From Williamsia sp. DF01-3 (GTDB lineage: Bacteria; Actinomycetota; Actinomycetes; Mycobacteriales; Mycobacteriaceae): a DNA stretch of 64,000 bases. Location of the stretch: NCBI RefSeq assembly GCF_023051145.1, contig NZ_JALKFS010000005.1, positions 4,357,733 through 4,421,732 on the forward strand. Direction: 5' to 3'. Numbering within the stretch: the stretch's first letter is position 1; each line of letters opens with the position of its first letter. The notes under the pieces were generated by a model that was not told the origin of the DNA, made no database searches, and worked only from the letters and a program-made list of their open reading frames with translations. Made by a program: the position numbers and the translations under genes. Positions 45,830 through 55,257 of the stretch are shown here, piece after piece.

Positions 45830-47217
45830 CGATCCAGCACCTCAGCCGTGCGCAGTGCCGAGGTCAGTTCGTCCAGAGACGACTGGACCCGGCCAAGGAA
45901 TGCTGCCGGGTCAGCCATGGACTCGGGTGTGGTGATCAGGCCCATCGACAGTTGCCCCGCGTAGCTGTACGCGGTCAGGTTGACATCTGCCGGGGCTATC
46001 GCCAGTGCAAAAGACGTCCATTGCTCCACTTTCACGTCGCCGATCCATCGATGTTCTTTCGGTCCTGGCATGTTCGCCGTGGTGATGTGGTTCATCACCA
46101 GAGGCGCGATGGGCGCTGCGATCGGACGCGCCCAGGGTCCCAGGCGACCGGTGTAGGTCGCGAGATGCTCGGTGAGGTCGAAACCCAGCTGCCTGCGAAG
46201 GGACACGGCCGCAGCGCAACTCGATGCGGTGGCGCGCACCCGCTCGACAGGGTCGACGATCTCGGTGTGGAGGTAGACGGTGGCCGTCGCCAGCTCGTTG
46301 CCCTGGCGGCGGGGCGAGGAGAGGTCGCGGCACACCCCGAACATCCCGACGGCGGGACGATCGGTGCGCTCTCGGCGGGCCAGACGCTCCGCGCGGATCG
46401 CGCCTGCCACGATCCCGTGAAACGCGCCGTTGACGGTTGTGCCCGTGGCAACCGCCACCCGCCGCACGTCGGCGAGCGGAATCGACGCACTGGCACAGCG
46501 CCGCCGATGTGAACTCGGGGTGTTGAAGCTCGTGCGGTCGGCTCCCATGAAGTGGGGTACGGCTCGGCGCTGTTCGAAACGTCGGGCCGCCACCCCGGTG
46601 CGATACACATCTGCCACCACATGCGGTAGGTCGCGCATCAGGCGAACCGATTCTCGCCGGACCATCGCACGCATCTCGGCGCGTTCAGGAGGTGTGGCGT
46701 CGTCGACCGACCAGGGATTCGGTTCAGCCGCAGTCGCTCCCGGGCTGTCGCTTGTCACCGTGCGGAAACAGTTCAGCGCCGCCAGACCGTCCACCACCGC
46801 GTGATGCACCCGGATGACCACCGCCTGACGATCGCCCCGCAGCCCGTGTACCAGCGTCATGGCCCAGAGCGGCCGATCGCGAGAGAGCCGTTTCGTGGCG
46901 AGCGCGGCCAGCAGTTCATCGAGCTGCGATTGATCGCCAGGGGCCGGAAGGGTGTGCTCATCGATGTGGTGGGCGATCCGAAAGCTCATGTCGGGCACCC
47001 AGAAAGGACGTCCGCGATGGCCACGCAGCGCTTCGATCCGCTGAGTCGCCCGGGGGAAGTGGCCGAGATAGAGGGGTACCAGCGCGCGCAGTTCGGCGAG
47101 GGTCACCGGTGTGCCACGGTTCGACGAGTCCAGAATCGCGACCTTCAGGGTGTGCATCGGAGTCGTCGAGGTCTCCATGTTGAGCATCAACGCGTCCGGT
47201 CCGGTCATGCGCTCCAT
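45826..47217 (-). CDS. WS/DGAT-family O-acyltransferase (second copy)
   Basis: A 463-residue wax ester synthase/diacylglycerol acyltransferase. The active-site motif HHxxxDG appears as VHHAVVDG; ATPPERAEMRA and PGPKEHRWIGDVKVE (PxN/P-type C-terminal segment) follow. These enzymes join an acyl-CoA to a diacylglycerol or fatty alcohol for storage lipid. It lies 4 nt after the first copy's stop, forming a three-gene operon with the hydrolase. Confidence 0.93.
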   Translation of the reverse strand: MERMTGPDALMLNMETSTTPMHTLKVAILDSSNRGTPVTLAELRALVPLYLGHFPRATQRIEALRGHRGRPFWVPDMSFRIAHHIDEHTLPAPGDQSQLDELLAALATKRLSRDRPLWAMTLVHGLRGDRQAVVIRVHHAVVDGLAALNCFRTVTSDSPGATAAEPNPWSVDDATPPERAEMRAMVRRESVRLMRDLPHVVADVYRTGVAARRFEQRRAVPHFMGADRTSFNTPSSHRRRCASASIPLADVRRVAVATGTTVNGAFHGIVAGAIRAERLARRERTDRPAVGMFGVCRDLSSPRRQGNELATATVYLHTEIVDPVERVRATASSCAAAVSLRRQLGFDLTEHLATYTGRLGPWARPIAAPIAPLVMNHITTANMPGPKEHRWIGDVKVEQWTSFALAIAPADVNLTAYSYAGQLSMGLITTPESMADPAAFLGRVQSSLDELTSALRTAEVLDR

Positions 47218-47221
47218 CGGA

Positions 47222-48733
47222 CTACTTCACCCCGCTCTCTGTCCGCCGGCCCGTCGTGGACCGTGGCCGTTGCGTCTCATCGCCCGATCCGCCCGACTGC
47301 TCGTCGGCAGCAAACGGATCATCAACGGCAGTGGGACCTTCGAGACCGCTTGCCGCCAGTAACTCGGCAAGCGCCTCATCGAGCGCATCGATGATCTCCC
47401 ACGGATCGGGAACCAGGTTCGGGTCGACGTGCAGACCGAAATCCATCCGCTCCATGTTCGACAGCACCGTGAAGTTCAGGCCCATCCCCTCCAGGATCAC
47501 CGAACTGGGGTAGATGCCGGTGACCTTGGCGCCGCCCATGTACAGCTGGAGCGGCGGACCGGGGACATTCGAGATGAGGGTGTTGATCCGCAGCGGCATC
47601 CGTGAGATCAGCTCGGTCGAATGGATCGCCCGGATCGCGGTACCGAGGATCAGCGGGGCGGCTACTTCACCCAGCGACTGGATCTGCTTGGCGCTCATTG
47701 CTTTCGACATCTCCTTGGCGCCCGCTGCCGTTTCACTGACCGTCTTGAGTCGTTGAATCGGGTCATCGAGATGCGTGGCCAACTCCACGAACACAGTCGT
47801 GATCTGGTTGTCCTGCGTGTCGTCGCCTTCGGCGCGGGTCGACACCGGCACGCCCGTCACCAGAGAGCGATCCGGCAGGGCGTCGTGCGCGAGCAGATAG
47901 GTGCGCAGCGCGGTGGCACACAACGCCAGCACCACGTCGTTGACCTTGACCCCGTGCGCCTCCTTGATGCGACGGATGTCGTCGAACGCGATGCCTGCGA
48001 ACGCCAGCTGCCTGCGGACTCCGATCGACGCATTGAACGGAGTGCTCGGGCCTCTCGGGATGGCCGAGGCCAACGATCCACCGCTGCGTGCCCCATCCAG
48101 TACGGCGGCGGCCTTGGAGAGAACGTCGAATCCATAACGCGCATAGGTCGCGGGGCCCTTGACCCATCTGTTCGCGAGACCGCCGACGACGTCGAGCACA
48201 CCCTGATCGCCGGCGGATGATTCCTCGCGCGACGGCTTGGCCACCAGCGGCGCTGTCGCGTCTGGTTCGACATCGAGCATGGCGGTGGCGAGACCGGCGC
48301 CGGCGACACCGTCGAGCAGACAGTGGTGGTACTTCATGAGCAATGCCACCCGTCCACCGGCGAGGCCTTCGATCAGCCAGACCTCCCAGAGCGGGCGGTT
48401 GCGGTCGAGTTGGGCACTGAGAAGCAGACCGGCCACCTCGCCGACCTCTCGAGCGCCGCCGGGTGAGGGAACACCGATGCGGTGCACATGATGCCGGACG
48501 TCGAAATCCGGATCATCCACCCACACCGGGCGATCGAGCCCGAACGGGGCCTGCTTGAGCTTCCAGCGGAACTTGGGGGCGTACTCCATCCGCTCGCGCG
48601 TGAGCCGAACGACGTCGTCGTATCCGAGTCCAGACTCCCCCGGTTCCAAGATCGTGAGACCACCGACGTGTTGATGCCACGACGGTGTCTCGGCCGCCAG
48701 GAACAGCGAGTCGGTTCCACTCAAGCGCCGCAT
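47222..48733 (-). CDS. WS/DGAT-family O-acyltransferase (first copy)
   Basis: A 503-residue WS/DGAT with YHHCLLDGVAG as the HHxxxDG motif and SNVPGPPLQLYMGGAKV as the conserved C-terminal segment. Starts MRRLSGTDSLFLAAETP, the usual N-terminus. First gene of the lipid operon, with two 13-bp palindromes in the gap upstream. Together with the second copy it makes triacylglycerol or wax esters, typical carbon storage in this order. Confidence 0.95.
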   Translation of the reverse strand: MRRLSGTDSLFLAAETPSWHQHVGGLTILEPGESGLGYDDVVRLTRERMEYAPKFRWKLKQAPFGLDRPVWVDDPDFDVRHHVHRIGVPSPGGAREVGEVAGLLLSAQLDRNRPLWEVWLIEGLAGGRVALLMKYHHCLLDGVAGAGLATAMLDVEPDATAPLVAKPSREESSAGDQGVLDVVGGLANRWVKGPATYARYGFDVLSKAAAVLDGARSGGSLASAIPRGPSTPFNASIGVRRQLAFAGIAFDDIRRIKEAHGVKVNDVVLALCATALRTYLLAHDALPDRSLVTGVPVSTRAEGDDTQDNQITTVFVELATHLDDPIQRLKTVSETAAGAKEMSKAMSAKQIQSLGEVAAPLILGTAIRAIHSTELISRMPLRINTLISNVPGPPLQLYMGGAKVTGIYPSSVILEGMGLNFTVLSNMERMDFGLHVDPNLVPDPWEIIDALDEALAELLAASGLEGPTAVDDPFAADEQSGGSGDETQRPRSTTGRRTESGVK

Positions 48734-48762
48734 GGTGTCCTCGTCGGAGTCGATTGCGAAAA

Positions 48763-48795
48763 CGAAAGGTATTCGTTTCTGTCGAATGCCATTCG
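48763..48795. promoter_or_regulatory. Two 13-bp palindromes upstream of the WS/DGAT operon
   Basis: CGAAAGGTATTCG (48763-48775) and CGAATGCCATTCG (48783-48795) are inverted repeats of the form CGAAW-N3-ATTCG. They start exactly 20 bp apart, two helical turns, 30-62 nt before the first ATG. ATTCGTTT also occurs at the TetR start region (49578) and before the P450 near 697. Likely a repressor site; the frameshifted TetR next door is a candidate. Confidence 0.55.
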
Positions 48796-48938
48796 TACAA
48801 CCGCGACACTACGTTGTCAATCGAATCGACGCTGGTCTTCGGCGACATCGGGGCGTGAGCAGGCACGGACCGCGACAGCCAGATATGTCACATCACCGCG
48901 GGCCGGCCCTCGTCAGCCGTCGGTGGCCTGCAGCGGGT

Positions 48939-49552
48939 TCAGCTATTGAGGACCGCAGCGGTGACTGCGCCCTGAAGGATCTGTTCGAACACGTCGTCGG
49001 CGTTGCCCACGACATCGAAGAACCCGGACAGCTGCAGTGAGACGAACCCGTTGATGGCCGCGAACAGCGCGAGCTGCGTCTGCAGCACCCGGCCTTCGGG
49101 CACACCGGCGGTCCGGATCATCACCGCGAGGGCCTCCCCGCCTCCGCGCTGGCGGCACGAAATGCAGGCAGGTCGATGGGAACTCGCAACAGCGACCGGC
49201 ATCGATGGGGCCAGCGCTCGCCATAATCGACGAATACCCTGGCCAGAACCCGCAGACCGTCCACCCCGGTACGCCCCATGGCGGCCCTACGCGCGAGGTC
49301 ACCGAGTTCACGCATCGCGTGGAGTTGCAGTTCGCTGCGCAGTTCTTCGAGGCTGTGGACGTGGTTGTAGAGCGAAGACACCCGCACCTGCAATCGGGAG
49401 GCCAGTGCCGTCATCGTCAACGCCTCGGTACCCAGCTCGTCGACGAGCGCCTGCGCCTCGGAGATCACGCTCTCGCGCGTCATCCGGCTGCGGCGCGCGG
49501 CCCGCACCTCGGACGCCGCGGCACGCGTGGGCGAAGGGTGGTCAATGGACAC
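48939..49552 (-). pseudogene. TetR-family regulator broken by a one-base deletion
   Basis: Frame 1 (49552 to about 49140) encodes a TetR N-terminus: ISEAQALVDELGTEALTMTALASRLQVRVSSLYNHVHSLEELR. It then stops at TGA (49121). Frame 2 continues the domain without a gap: ALAVMIRTAGVPEGRVLQTQLALFAAINGFVSLQLSGFFDVVG to a stop at 48939. Adding one G to the CCCC/GGGG run (49136-49139) restores one ORF of about 204 residues. It is either a real loss of function or a homopolymer error. It is divergent from the spirocyclase gene. Confidence 0.8.
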
Positions 49553-49646
49553 TGAGGACTCCTAGCGACTAAAGAGATTCGTTTACAGACGCTACTCCTT
49601 CGTACCGAGACGGGGGAAGTCGCCAACAGCCAAGAGCCCGCGAGTA

Positions 49647-49704
49647 TTGACACCTCAGATGGCCCTGTGACTGAATGAAACCAGGAAATGTGACGTAGGT
49701 CTCA
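49647..49704 (+). promoter_or_regulatory. Promoter and operator of the spirocyclase/molybdopterin operon
   Basis: TTGACA (49647-49652), a 17-nt spacer and ACTGAA (49670-49675) form a promoter. It is followed by ATGTGACGTAGGTCTCA, an inverted repeat (TGTGAC-GTAG-GTCTCA, 49689-49704). The zinc alcohol dehydrogenase at 62.5 kb has the same layout: TTGACA, N17, ACTAAT, then ATGTGACGTGGGTCGCA. The operator lies just past the -10, a position that suits repression. Confidence 0.6.
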
Positions 49705-49801
49705 CATGTTTGCACTATGACACCACCACTCCTGGTCACCATCCAACAGCCCATCCACGCGACCACCACGAGGTGGCCGACTGCAGGACGGAAGAGCACT
49801 C

Positions 49802-50758
49802 ATGTCCGGACCCCCTGTCACGTCAGACACGGTGCCGACGCATCCAGGCCGCACGAAAGGTCCACTGCGACCGTCGAAGACGGCGCTGATCCTCGCCGCC
49901 GTCGGACTGTTCTTCGTCGCGATCCAGGCCTACGGCTATATTGCGTGGCTTCTCGCCGATCCGGCGAAACAGCCAGAAGGCAACGACCCGGTGCCGGCCT
50001 CGGTGATGGCGAATGTCGATCGCGCGGAGGCGATCCTGATCGTTTTGACTGTTGTCTGGATCGCGGTTTTGGTCTTTTCCTGTTGGCGTGCAAAGGGACT
50101 CACGTGGCCGCTGCTGCTGACCTTCGCGTGGTCCGCGGTCTACTGGCAGGAACCCCTCGTCAACGCTCTGGACCACAACTTCACCTACAACGCCCATCTT
50201 CGCGATCGGGGCGACTGGGTGCGTCACCTGCCGTTCTCCCCCGTCGACGGGCCCACCCTCTCGCAGCCACTGTTCGAGGCCCTGGTGTTCTTCGCCTTGC
50301 TCCCCATCTTCGGTCTGCTCAGCTACGCCATCCTGCGAGGACTTCACCGCATCGGTCTCCACCCACCACTTCTGCTGGTGCTGTCGGTATGGCTCATCTT
50401 CGTCGTCCTGGACGCCGCATTCGAGATGGCCGGGATCGCACAGGGCCTGCTCGTGTGGAACCGGGTGGCCGACAACCTCGCGATCAGCGCGGGTACCGCC
50501 GATCAGTGGCCGGTGTACGAGGGCATCATGCTCGGCTTCCTGTGGGCATTACCGGGCATGCTCATGTTCTTCCGCGGGGACCACCGCTTCAGTGTTCTCG
50601 ATCCCGGAATCGACGTGCTGCCGGGCGCCCTGCCGGTCGTCGTGCGACTGCTCGCCCTCGCGGGTCTTCTCAACGTGGCGTTCCTCGCGTACAACATCGC
50701 TCTGATGGTGTTGTCAGGGTCGACGGTCGCACCCGCGCCGAGCTGGTTGTCGCCGTGA
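49802..50758 (+). CDS. Spirocyclase AveC-like integral membrane protein
   Basis: A 318-residue membrane protein with about seven helices; the first is ALILAAVGLFFVAIQAYGYIAW. It carries the spirocyclase/AveC family pattern, with internal HNFTYNAHLRDRGDWVRHLPF, Trp-rich turns and a C-terminal MLMFFRGDHRFSVLDPGI. AveC of Streptomyces acts in avermectin spiroketal formation; the actinobacterial homologues have no known role. It is first in the operon and its stop overlaps the next GTG (GTGA), so co-translation with the molybdopterin enzymes is likely. Confidence 0.78.
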   Translation: MSGPPVTSDTVPTHPGRTKGPLRPSKTALILAAVGLFFVAIQAYGYIAWLLADPAKQPEGNDPVPASVMANVDRAEAILIVLTVVWIAVLVFSCWRAKGLTWPLLLTFAWSAVYWQEPLVNALDHNFTYNAHLRDRGDWVRHLPFSPVDGPTLSQPLFEALVFFALLPIFGLLSYAILRGLHRIGLHPPLLLVLSVWLIFVVLDAAFEMAGIAQGLLVWNRVADNLAISAGTADQWPVYEGIMLGFLWALPGMLMFFRGDHRFSVLDPGIDVLPGALPVVVRLLALAGLLNVAFLAYNIALMVLSGSTVAPAPSWLSP

Positions 50759-52866
50759 CCGCGCCCGTGGACAAGACAACGTTCTGCCGTATCTGCGAAC
50801 CGATGTGCGGCATGATCGCCACCGTTTCGGACGGCCGCCTGCTCCGTTTGAGACCTGATCCAGCACATCCGCTGAGTGAGGGATACGCCTGTCCGAAAGG
50901 CATCGCGTTCAGCGACATCGTCAACGACGACGATCGGGTTCTGCATCCGTTGCGCCGACGGCCCGACGGTGGTTTCGATCGGGTGTCATGGGACTCGGCG
51001 ATGTCGGAGATCATCGCCCGACTGCGCAAGGTGTACACCGAGCACGGTGGCGAGTCGATCGGCGGCTACCTCGGCAATCCATCGGTCTTCAACACCGGAC
51101 TGATGATCTGGAGCGGACTGTTCTTCCAGATGCTCGGCAGCCCACACATCTACAGCTCCAATTCCCAAGACGCCAACAACCGTTACGCTGCAAGCCATTT
51201 CCTCTACGGCAACGCCCTCGCCGTACCCATCCCGGACATCGAGAGGGTGGAGCTGCTCGTTGTGGTCGGGGCAAATCCGGTTGTGTCCCACGGCAGCTTG
51301 ATGAGCACTCCGCGGATTCGGGACAAGTTGGTCGGCGTCCGCCGGCGAGGCGGACGGGTGCTGGTGATCGACCCGAGGCGCACCGAGACCGCCCGTGAGT
51401 TCGACTGGATGCCCATCCGCCCGGACACCGATGCCCTGCTGATGCTGTCGCTCGTCAACGTGATGTTCGCCGAGGGGCTCGTCGACCTCCGAGCAGTCGC
51501 CGCAAAGGCGACGGGCGTTGTCGCCATCGAGAAGCTCAGTGCTCCTTATTCACCCGAGGCAACCGAGGAGCGAACGGGGGTACCGGCGGCGACAGCGCGC
51601 ACGCTCGCGCGCGATCTGGCCGGCACATCTCGCGCAGCCGTCTACGGACGCGTCGGCACGTGTCTGGGCCGGAACGGTACGTTGACCACCGCCTTGCTCG
51701 ACATCGTCAATCTGCTTGCGGGCAATCTCGACTCGGTCGGCGGCTCCATGTTCGGCACGATGGGCTTTCCAGCCGAGCGCGCGATCGCACGTGCCATGCA
51801 GCGGTCGGGCGGATTCGGCTGGGGCGCACGTACCAGCCGCATCGGCGGATTCCCTCAGGTGGCCGGGCAGGCACCGGCGTCATTGATGGCCAAGGAGATC
51901 ACCACAGCCGGGCCCGGACAGCTGCGGGCGTTGTTCCTCTGCGCGGGCAATCCCGTGCTGTCGGTACCCAATGGCGCCGAACTCGCCAATGCGCTCGGGC
52001 AGACGGATCTCTGCGTGTCCTTCGACCTCTACCGCAACGAGACCAATGCCCAAGCCGACTTCATCCTCCCGGCTCCGAGCATGTACGAACGTCCCGATCA
52101 CGTGCTGATGTTCCAGTCGCTCTACACCACACCCTTCAAACAGGCCACGGACCCGGTCATCGCGCCCATGGGTGAGAGCCGCCCCGAGTGGCAGGTGTTC
52201 AACGAACTCGCCGGCGGCCTTGCGGACCTGTCGACCAAGATGCGGGCAATGGCGTTCGTGGACAGAGCCTCTCGAAGGCTTGCGCGTCCGGTGGACCCGG
52301 AAAGGGTGATCGACGGCCTCATCAGATTGGGTCAGGGCGGCGATCGCTTCGGCATTCGTCGGCGTGGCCTGAATCTGGCGCGGCTGCGAGCCGAGCCCAG
52401 TGGCGTCGTGGTCGCCGAACACCTCCGTCCCGGCCGGCTGCGCACCGTGGTCACCCATCGTGGTCGCAAGGTGAAACTGGATGCACCGGAGCTCATCGAG
52501 GAGTGTGGGCGCCTCGATCTCGACGAGCCCGCGGACCTGCCACTGCTTTTGATCGGGATGCGTGAGGTCCGCTCGGAGAACACCTGGCAGCACAATTCGC
52601 CAATGCTCCTGCGCGGCGGGCGAAGTCACACGGCGCGTATGCATCCTGACGACGCCGATGCCCGCGGGGTCGCGGACGGTGACATCGTGTCGGTGCGGTC
52701 GGCGCACGGCGAGATAGTCCTGCCGATCACTGTCACGGCGGACATCTCACCCGGCGTCGTCGCCATCCCGCATGGCTGGGGACACAACGGCTCCGGCGGC
52801 TGGACACGCGCAAACGACGCCGCCCGTGCCGATTCGGGCAGCGGGGGGCCAACGTCAATCAGCTGA
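50755..52866 (+). CDS. Molybdopterin oxidoreductase 1, C-terminus frameshifted
   Basis: As read, 703 residues of the DMSO-reductase superfamily. An N-terminal [4Fe-4S] motif (CRICEPMCGM, then GYACPKG) is followed by the Mo-bisMGD domains (IPDIERVELLVVVGANPVVSHGS, VLVIDPRRTETAREFDW, IRPDTDALLM) and a C-terminal MopB-like barrel. The frame breaks in a run of six G (52843-52848). One more G continues as ANVNQLISSDPADLERL to a stop at 52961, overlapping the next gene. The Mo ligand is not obvious: the usual Cys/Sec site reads SSNSQDANNRYAAS. GTG start. Confidence 0.87.
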   Translation: MTAPVDKTTFCRICEPMCGMIATVSDGRLLRLRPDPAHPLSEGYACPKGIAFSDIVNDDDRVLHPLRRRPDGGFDRVSWDSAMSEIIARLRKVYTEHGGESIGGYLGNPSVFNTGLMIWSGLFFQMLGSPHIYSSNSQDANNRYAASHFLYGNALAVPIPDIERVELLVVVGANPVVSHGSLMSTPRIRDKLVGVRRRGGRVLVIDPRRTETAREFDWMPIRPDTDALLMLSLVNVMFAEGLVDLRAVAAKATGVVAIEKLSAPYSPEATEERTGVPAATARTLARDLAGTSRAAVYGRVGTCLGRNGTLTTALLDIVNLLAGNLDSVGGSMFGTMGFPAERAIARAMQRSGGFGWGARTSRIGGFPQVAGQAPASLMAKEITTAGPGQLRALFLCAGNPVLSVPNGAELANALGQTDLCVSFDLYRNETNAQADFILPAPSMYERPDHVLMFQSLYTTPFKQATDPVIAPMGESRPEWQVFNELAGGLADLSTKMRAMAFVDRASRRLARPVDPERVIDGLIRLGQGGDRFGIRRRGLNLARLRAEPSGVVVAEHLRPGRLRTVVTHRGRKVKLDAPELIEECGRLDLDEPADLPLLLIGMREVRSENTWQHNSPMLLRGGRSHTARMHPDDADARGVADGDIVSVRSAHGEIVLPITVTADISPGVVAIPHGWGHNGSGGWTRANDAARADSGSGGPTSIS

Positions 52867-52944
52867 TCTCCAGCGACCCGGCTGATCTCGAGCGGCTCGC
52901 GGGGATGGCACGGATGAACGGGGTTCCCATCGAGGTGATCGCCC

Positions 52945-55254
52945 ATGCCCGACCGAGCTGAACCGGGGAACCCGGACCTCTTGGCTGGTCCGGCCGACCA
53001 TCCGGTGACATGCCCACTGTGCGAGGCGATGTGCGGTCTTCGTGTCCACACCGAGGGCAACACCGTCACATCGATCCGCGGCGACCGCGAGGACGTATGG
53101 TCGCGTGGACACCTGTGTCCCAAAGGGACCGTCCTCGGGCACCTGCACGATGACCCGGACCGTCTTCGCGAACCCATGGTCAAACGCGCGAACGGCGAAC
53201 ATGTTCCGGTGTCCTGGGACGACGCGTACGAGGAGGCGGAGCGGGTGTTGCGACCGGTCCTCGAACGTCACGGGGCGCGGGCGCTGACCGTCTACGTGGG
53301 AAACCCGGCGGCACACAATGTGTCGCTGAGCTCCTACATCGGCGGCCTGATCGGGATGGGTCAGGCGGCGGGGATGCAGACCTACTACTCCCCTGGCACG
53401 GTTGATCAGTGGCCACTCAATGTGGTCGGCGCACTGCTGTTCGGTGGCATGTGGAACGCACCGATCCCAGACCTGGACCGCACGGATCACCTGGTGGCGC
53501 TCGGCGCCAACCCCGCTGCGTCACAGGGTTCGATGCTCTCGGCGCCGGACGTGATGGGCAAGATCCGCGGAATCTCGCGCCGCGGCGGCCGGGTCGTGGT
53601 CATCGATCCCAGACGCACCCGCACCGCGCAGGGTGCCGACGAGTGGGTACCCATCCGTCCCGGCACCGACGCCCTGCTGTTGTTCGCGATCTTGCACACC
53701 CTCGCCTCGAACGGCTGGGTGAAGCGGCCGCAACACCTTCAGGGCCGGGTCACCGGACTCGACGATGCGATCGCCATGGCAGCGCCGTTCGCACCCGAAC
53801 GCGTGGCACCGGTATGCGGCGTCTCCGCCGACTCTATCCGTCGACTCGCCGCCGGGCTCGCACATGCCGATAGCCCTGTCCTGTACAGCCGGATCGGTTC
53901 GTGCACGCAGGAATTCGGGTCGTTGGCCACGTGGCTGGTCTTTGTGCTGAACACCGCGCTCGGCGCCATCGACCGCCCTGGGGGCGCACTCTTTCCGAAA
54001 CCCGCGGTCTGGTCACCGATGTTCATGAAGCCGCCCGATCAGGATGCACCCGGGTGGCAGTTCGGCCGGTATCACAGCCGAGTCCAAGGCATCCCCGAAG
54101 TGTTCGGCCAGTTCCCGGTCAGTGTCCTGGCCGAGGAGATCGACACGCCCGGTGACGGGCAGATCCGCGCCTTCATCAGTGTGGCAGGCAATCCGGTGAT
54201 CTCGGCGCCGGGATCGGCTCGGCTCGACGCCGCTCTCGGCACCATCGACGCCATGGTCTCGGTGGACAATTGGCTGAACGAGACCACCCGCCACGCCCAT
54301 GTCATCTTGCCCGGACTGTCTCCGCTGGAACGTTTCCACGCCGACGACCTGTACTGGAACTACGCAACCGCGTCGTGTGTGAAGTGGTCCGAGCCGGTGT
54401 TCGCCCCGGACTCGGGCCGGCCCGCCGAGTGGGAGATCCTGCTACGGCTGAGCGGCGCCGTGCTGGGCACCCCGGTCCCCGACGTGGACGTGGCCGCCAT
54501 GGACGACCTCTATGTCGGCGGCCTGGTGGCAACCCTGTGTACCAGCTCCGACACGCCTTTGGCCGGCCGCGATGCCACCGCTTCGTTTGAAGCCCTCCGG
54601 GGTGTGGGACCCGAACGACTCGTCGATCTGGGAATCAGGCTGGGGCCGTGGGGAGATGATCTCGGTCGAAGACCCGGCGGCCTCACACTCGACGATGTAC
54701 GGGACCACCCGAACGGACTCAGGCTCGGCGAACTCGAGGGCGACCGTCTCGACGAGGTTCTGAGCACACCCTCGGGCACCATCGAACTGGTGCATCCGCA
54801 CCTGACCGCCGACATCAACCGACTCGAACGGCGGATCGACCGCGAAGCCGACGAGTTGGTGCTCATCAGCCGGCGGCATCTGCGATCCAACAACTCGTGG
54901 CTGCACAACGTCCCCGCACTCATGCGCGGCCGCGACCGCTGCACCGTGTTGGTGCACCCAGCCGATGCTGCACGGCTGGACCTCATCGACGGTGCGGCCG
55001 CCGAGATCACCACGTCTGCTGGTTCACTCACAGCACCGGTGGAGGTGAGTGACGAGATGATGCCGGGGGTGGTGTGCCTTCCGCACGGTTGGGGGCACGG
55101 CGTGGCCGGCACGAGGCTCGCCACCGCCAACACGCACCCCGGTTCGAACTCCAATCTGCTCAATCCGCCAGAGCTGTACGACGTGCCGAGCAACACACAG
55201 GTGGTCAACGGCGTACCGTGCCGGGTCACATCGGCTGTCTCACAGGACCTTTGA
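52945..55254 (+). CDS. Molybdopterin oxidoreductase 2
   Basis: A 769-residue paralogue of the preceding enzyme. [4Fe-4S] motif CPLCEAMCGL then LCPKG; cofactor segments IPDLDRTDHLVALGANPAASQGS, RVVVIDPRRTRTAQGADEW and IRPGTDALLLF; the Mo-ligand region reads YYSPGTVDQWPLNVV, without an evident Cys or Sec. C-terminal GVVCLPHGWGHG and NTHPGSNSNLL are MopB features. Similar in length to the M. tuberculosis protein Rv0197. The start overlaps the restored end of gene 1. Substrate unknown; both chains might form a heterodimer or act in turn. Confidence 0.92.
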   Translation: MPDRAEPGNPDLLAGPADHPVTCPLCEAMCGLRVHTEGNTVTSIRGDREDVWSRGHLCPKGTVLGHLHDDPDRLREPMVKRANGEHVPVSWDDAYEEAERVLRPVLERHGARALTVYVGNPAAHNVSLSSYIGGLIGMGQAAGMQTYYSPGTVDQWPLNVVGALLFGGMWNAPIPDLDRTDHLVALGANPAASQGSMLSAPDVMGKIRGISRRGGRVVVIDPRRTRTAQGADEWVPIRPGTDALLLFAILHTLASNGWVKRPQHLQGRVTGLDDAIAMAAPFAPERVAPVCGVSADSIRRLAAGLAHADSPVLYSRIGSCTQEFGSLATWLVFVLNTALGAIDRPGGALFPKPAVWSPMFMKPPDQDAPGWQFGRYHSRVQGIPEVFGQFPVSVLAEEIDTPGDGQIRAFISVAGNPVISAPGSARLDAALGTIDAMVSVDNWLNETTRHAHVILPGLSPLERFHADDLYWNYATASCVKWSEPVFAPDSGRPAEWEILLRLSGAVLGTPVPDVDVAAMDDLYVGGLVATLCTSSDTPLAGRDATASFEALRGVGPERLVDLGIRLGPWGDDLGRRPGGLTLDDVRDHPNGLRLGELEGDRLDEVLSTPSGTIELVHPHLTADINRLERRIDREADELVLISRRHLRSNNSWLHNVPALMRGRDRCTVLVHPADAARLDLIDGAAAEITTSAGSLTAPVEVSDEMMPGVVCLPHGWGHGVAGTRLATANTHPGSNSNLLNPPELYDVPSNTQVVNGVPCRVTSAVSQDL

Positions 55255-55257
55255 TCA

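Noticed and set aside
49689-49706. TGTGA...TCACA at the spirocyclase promoter as a CRP site
   Set aside because: The spacing between the pentamers is 8, while CRP sites have 6. The related sites at 10696 and 62448 do not keep TCACA.
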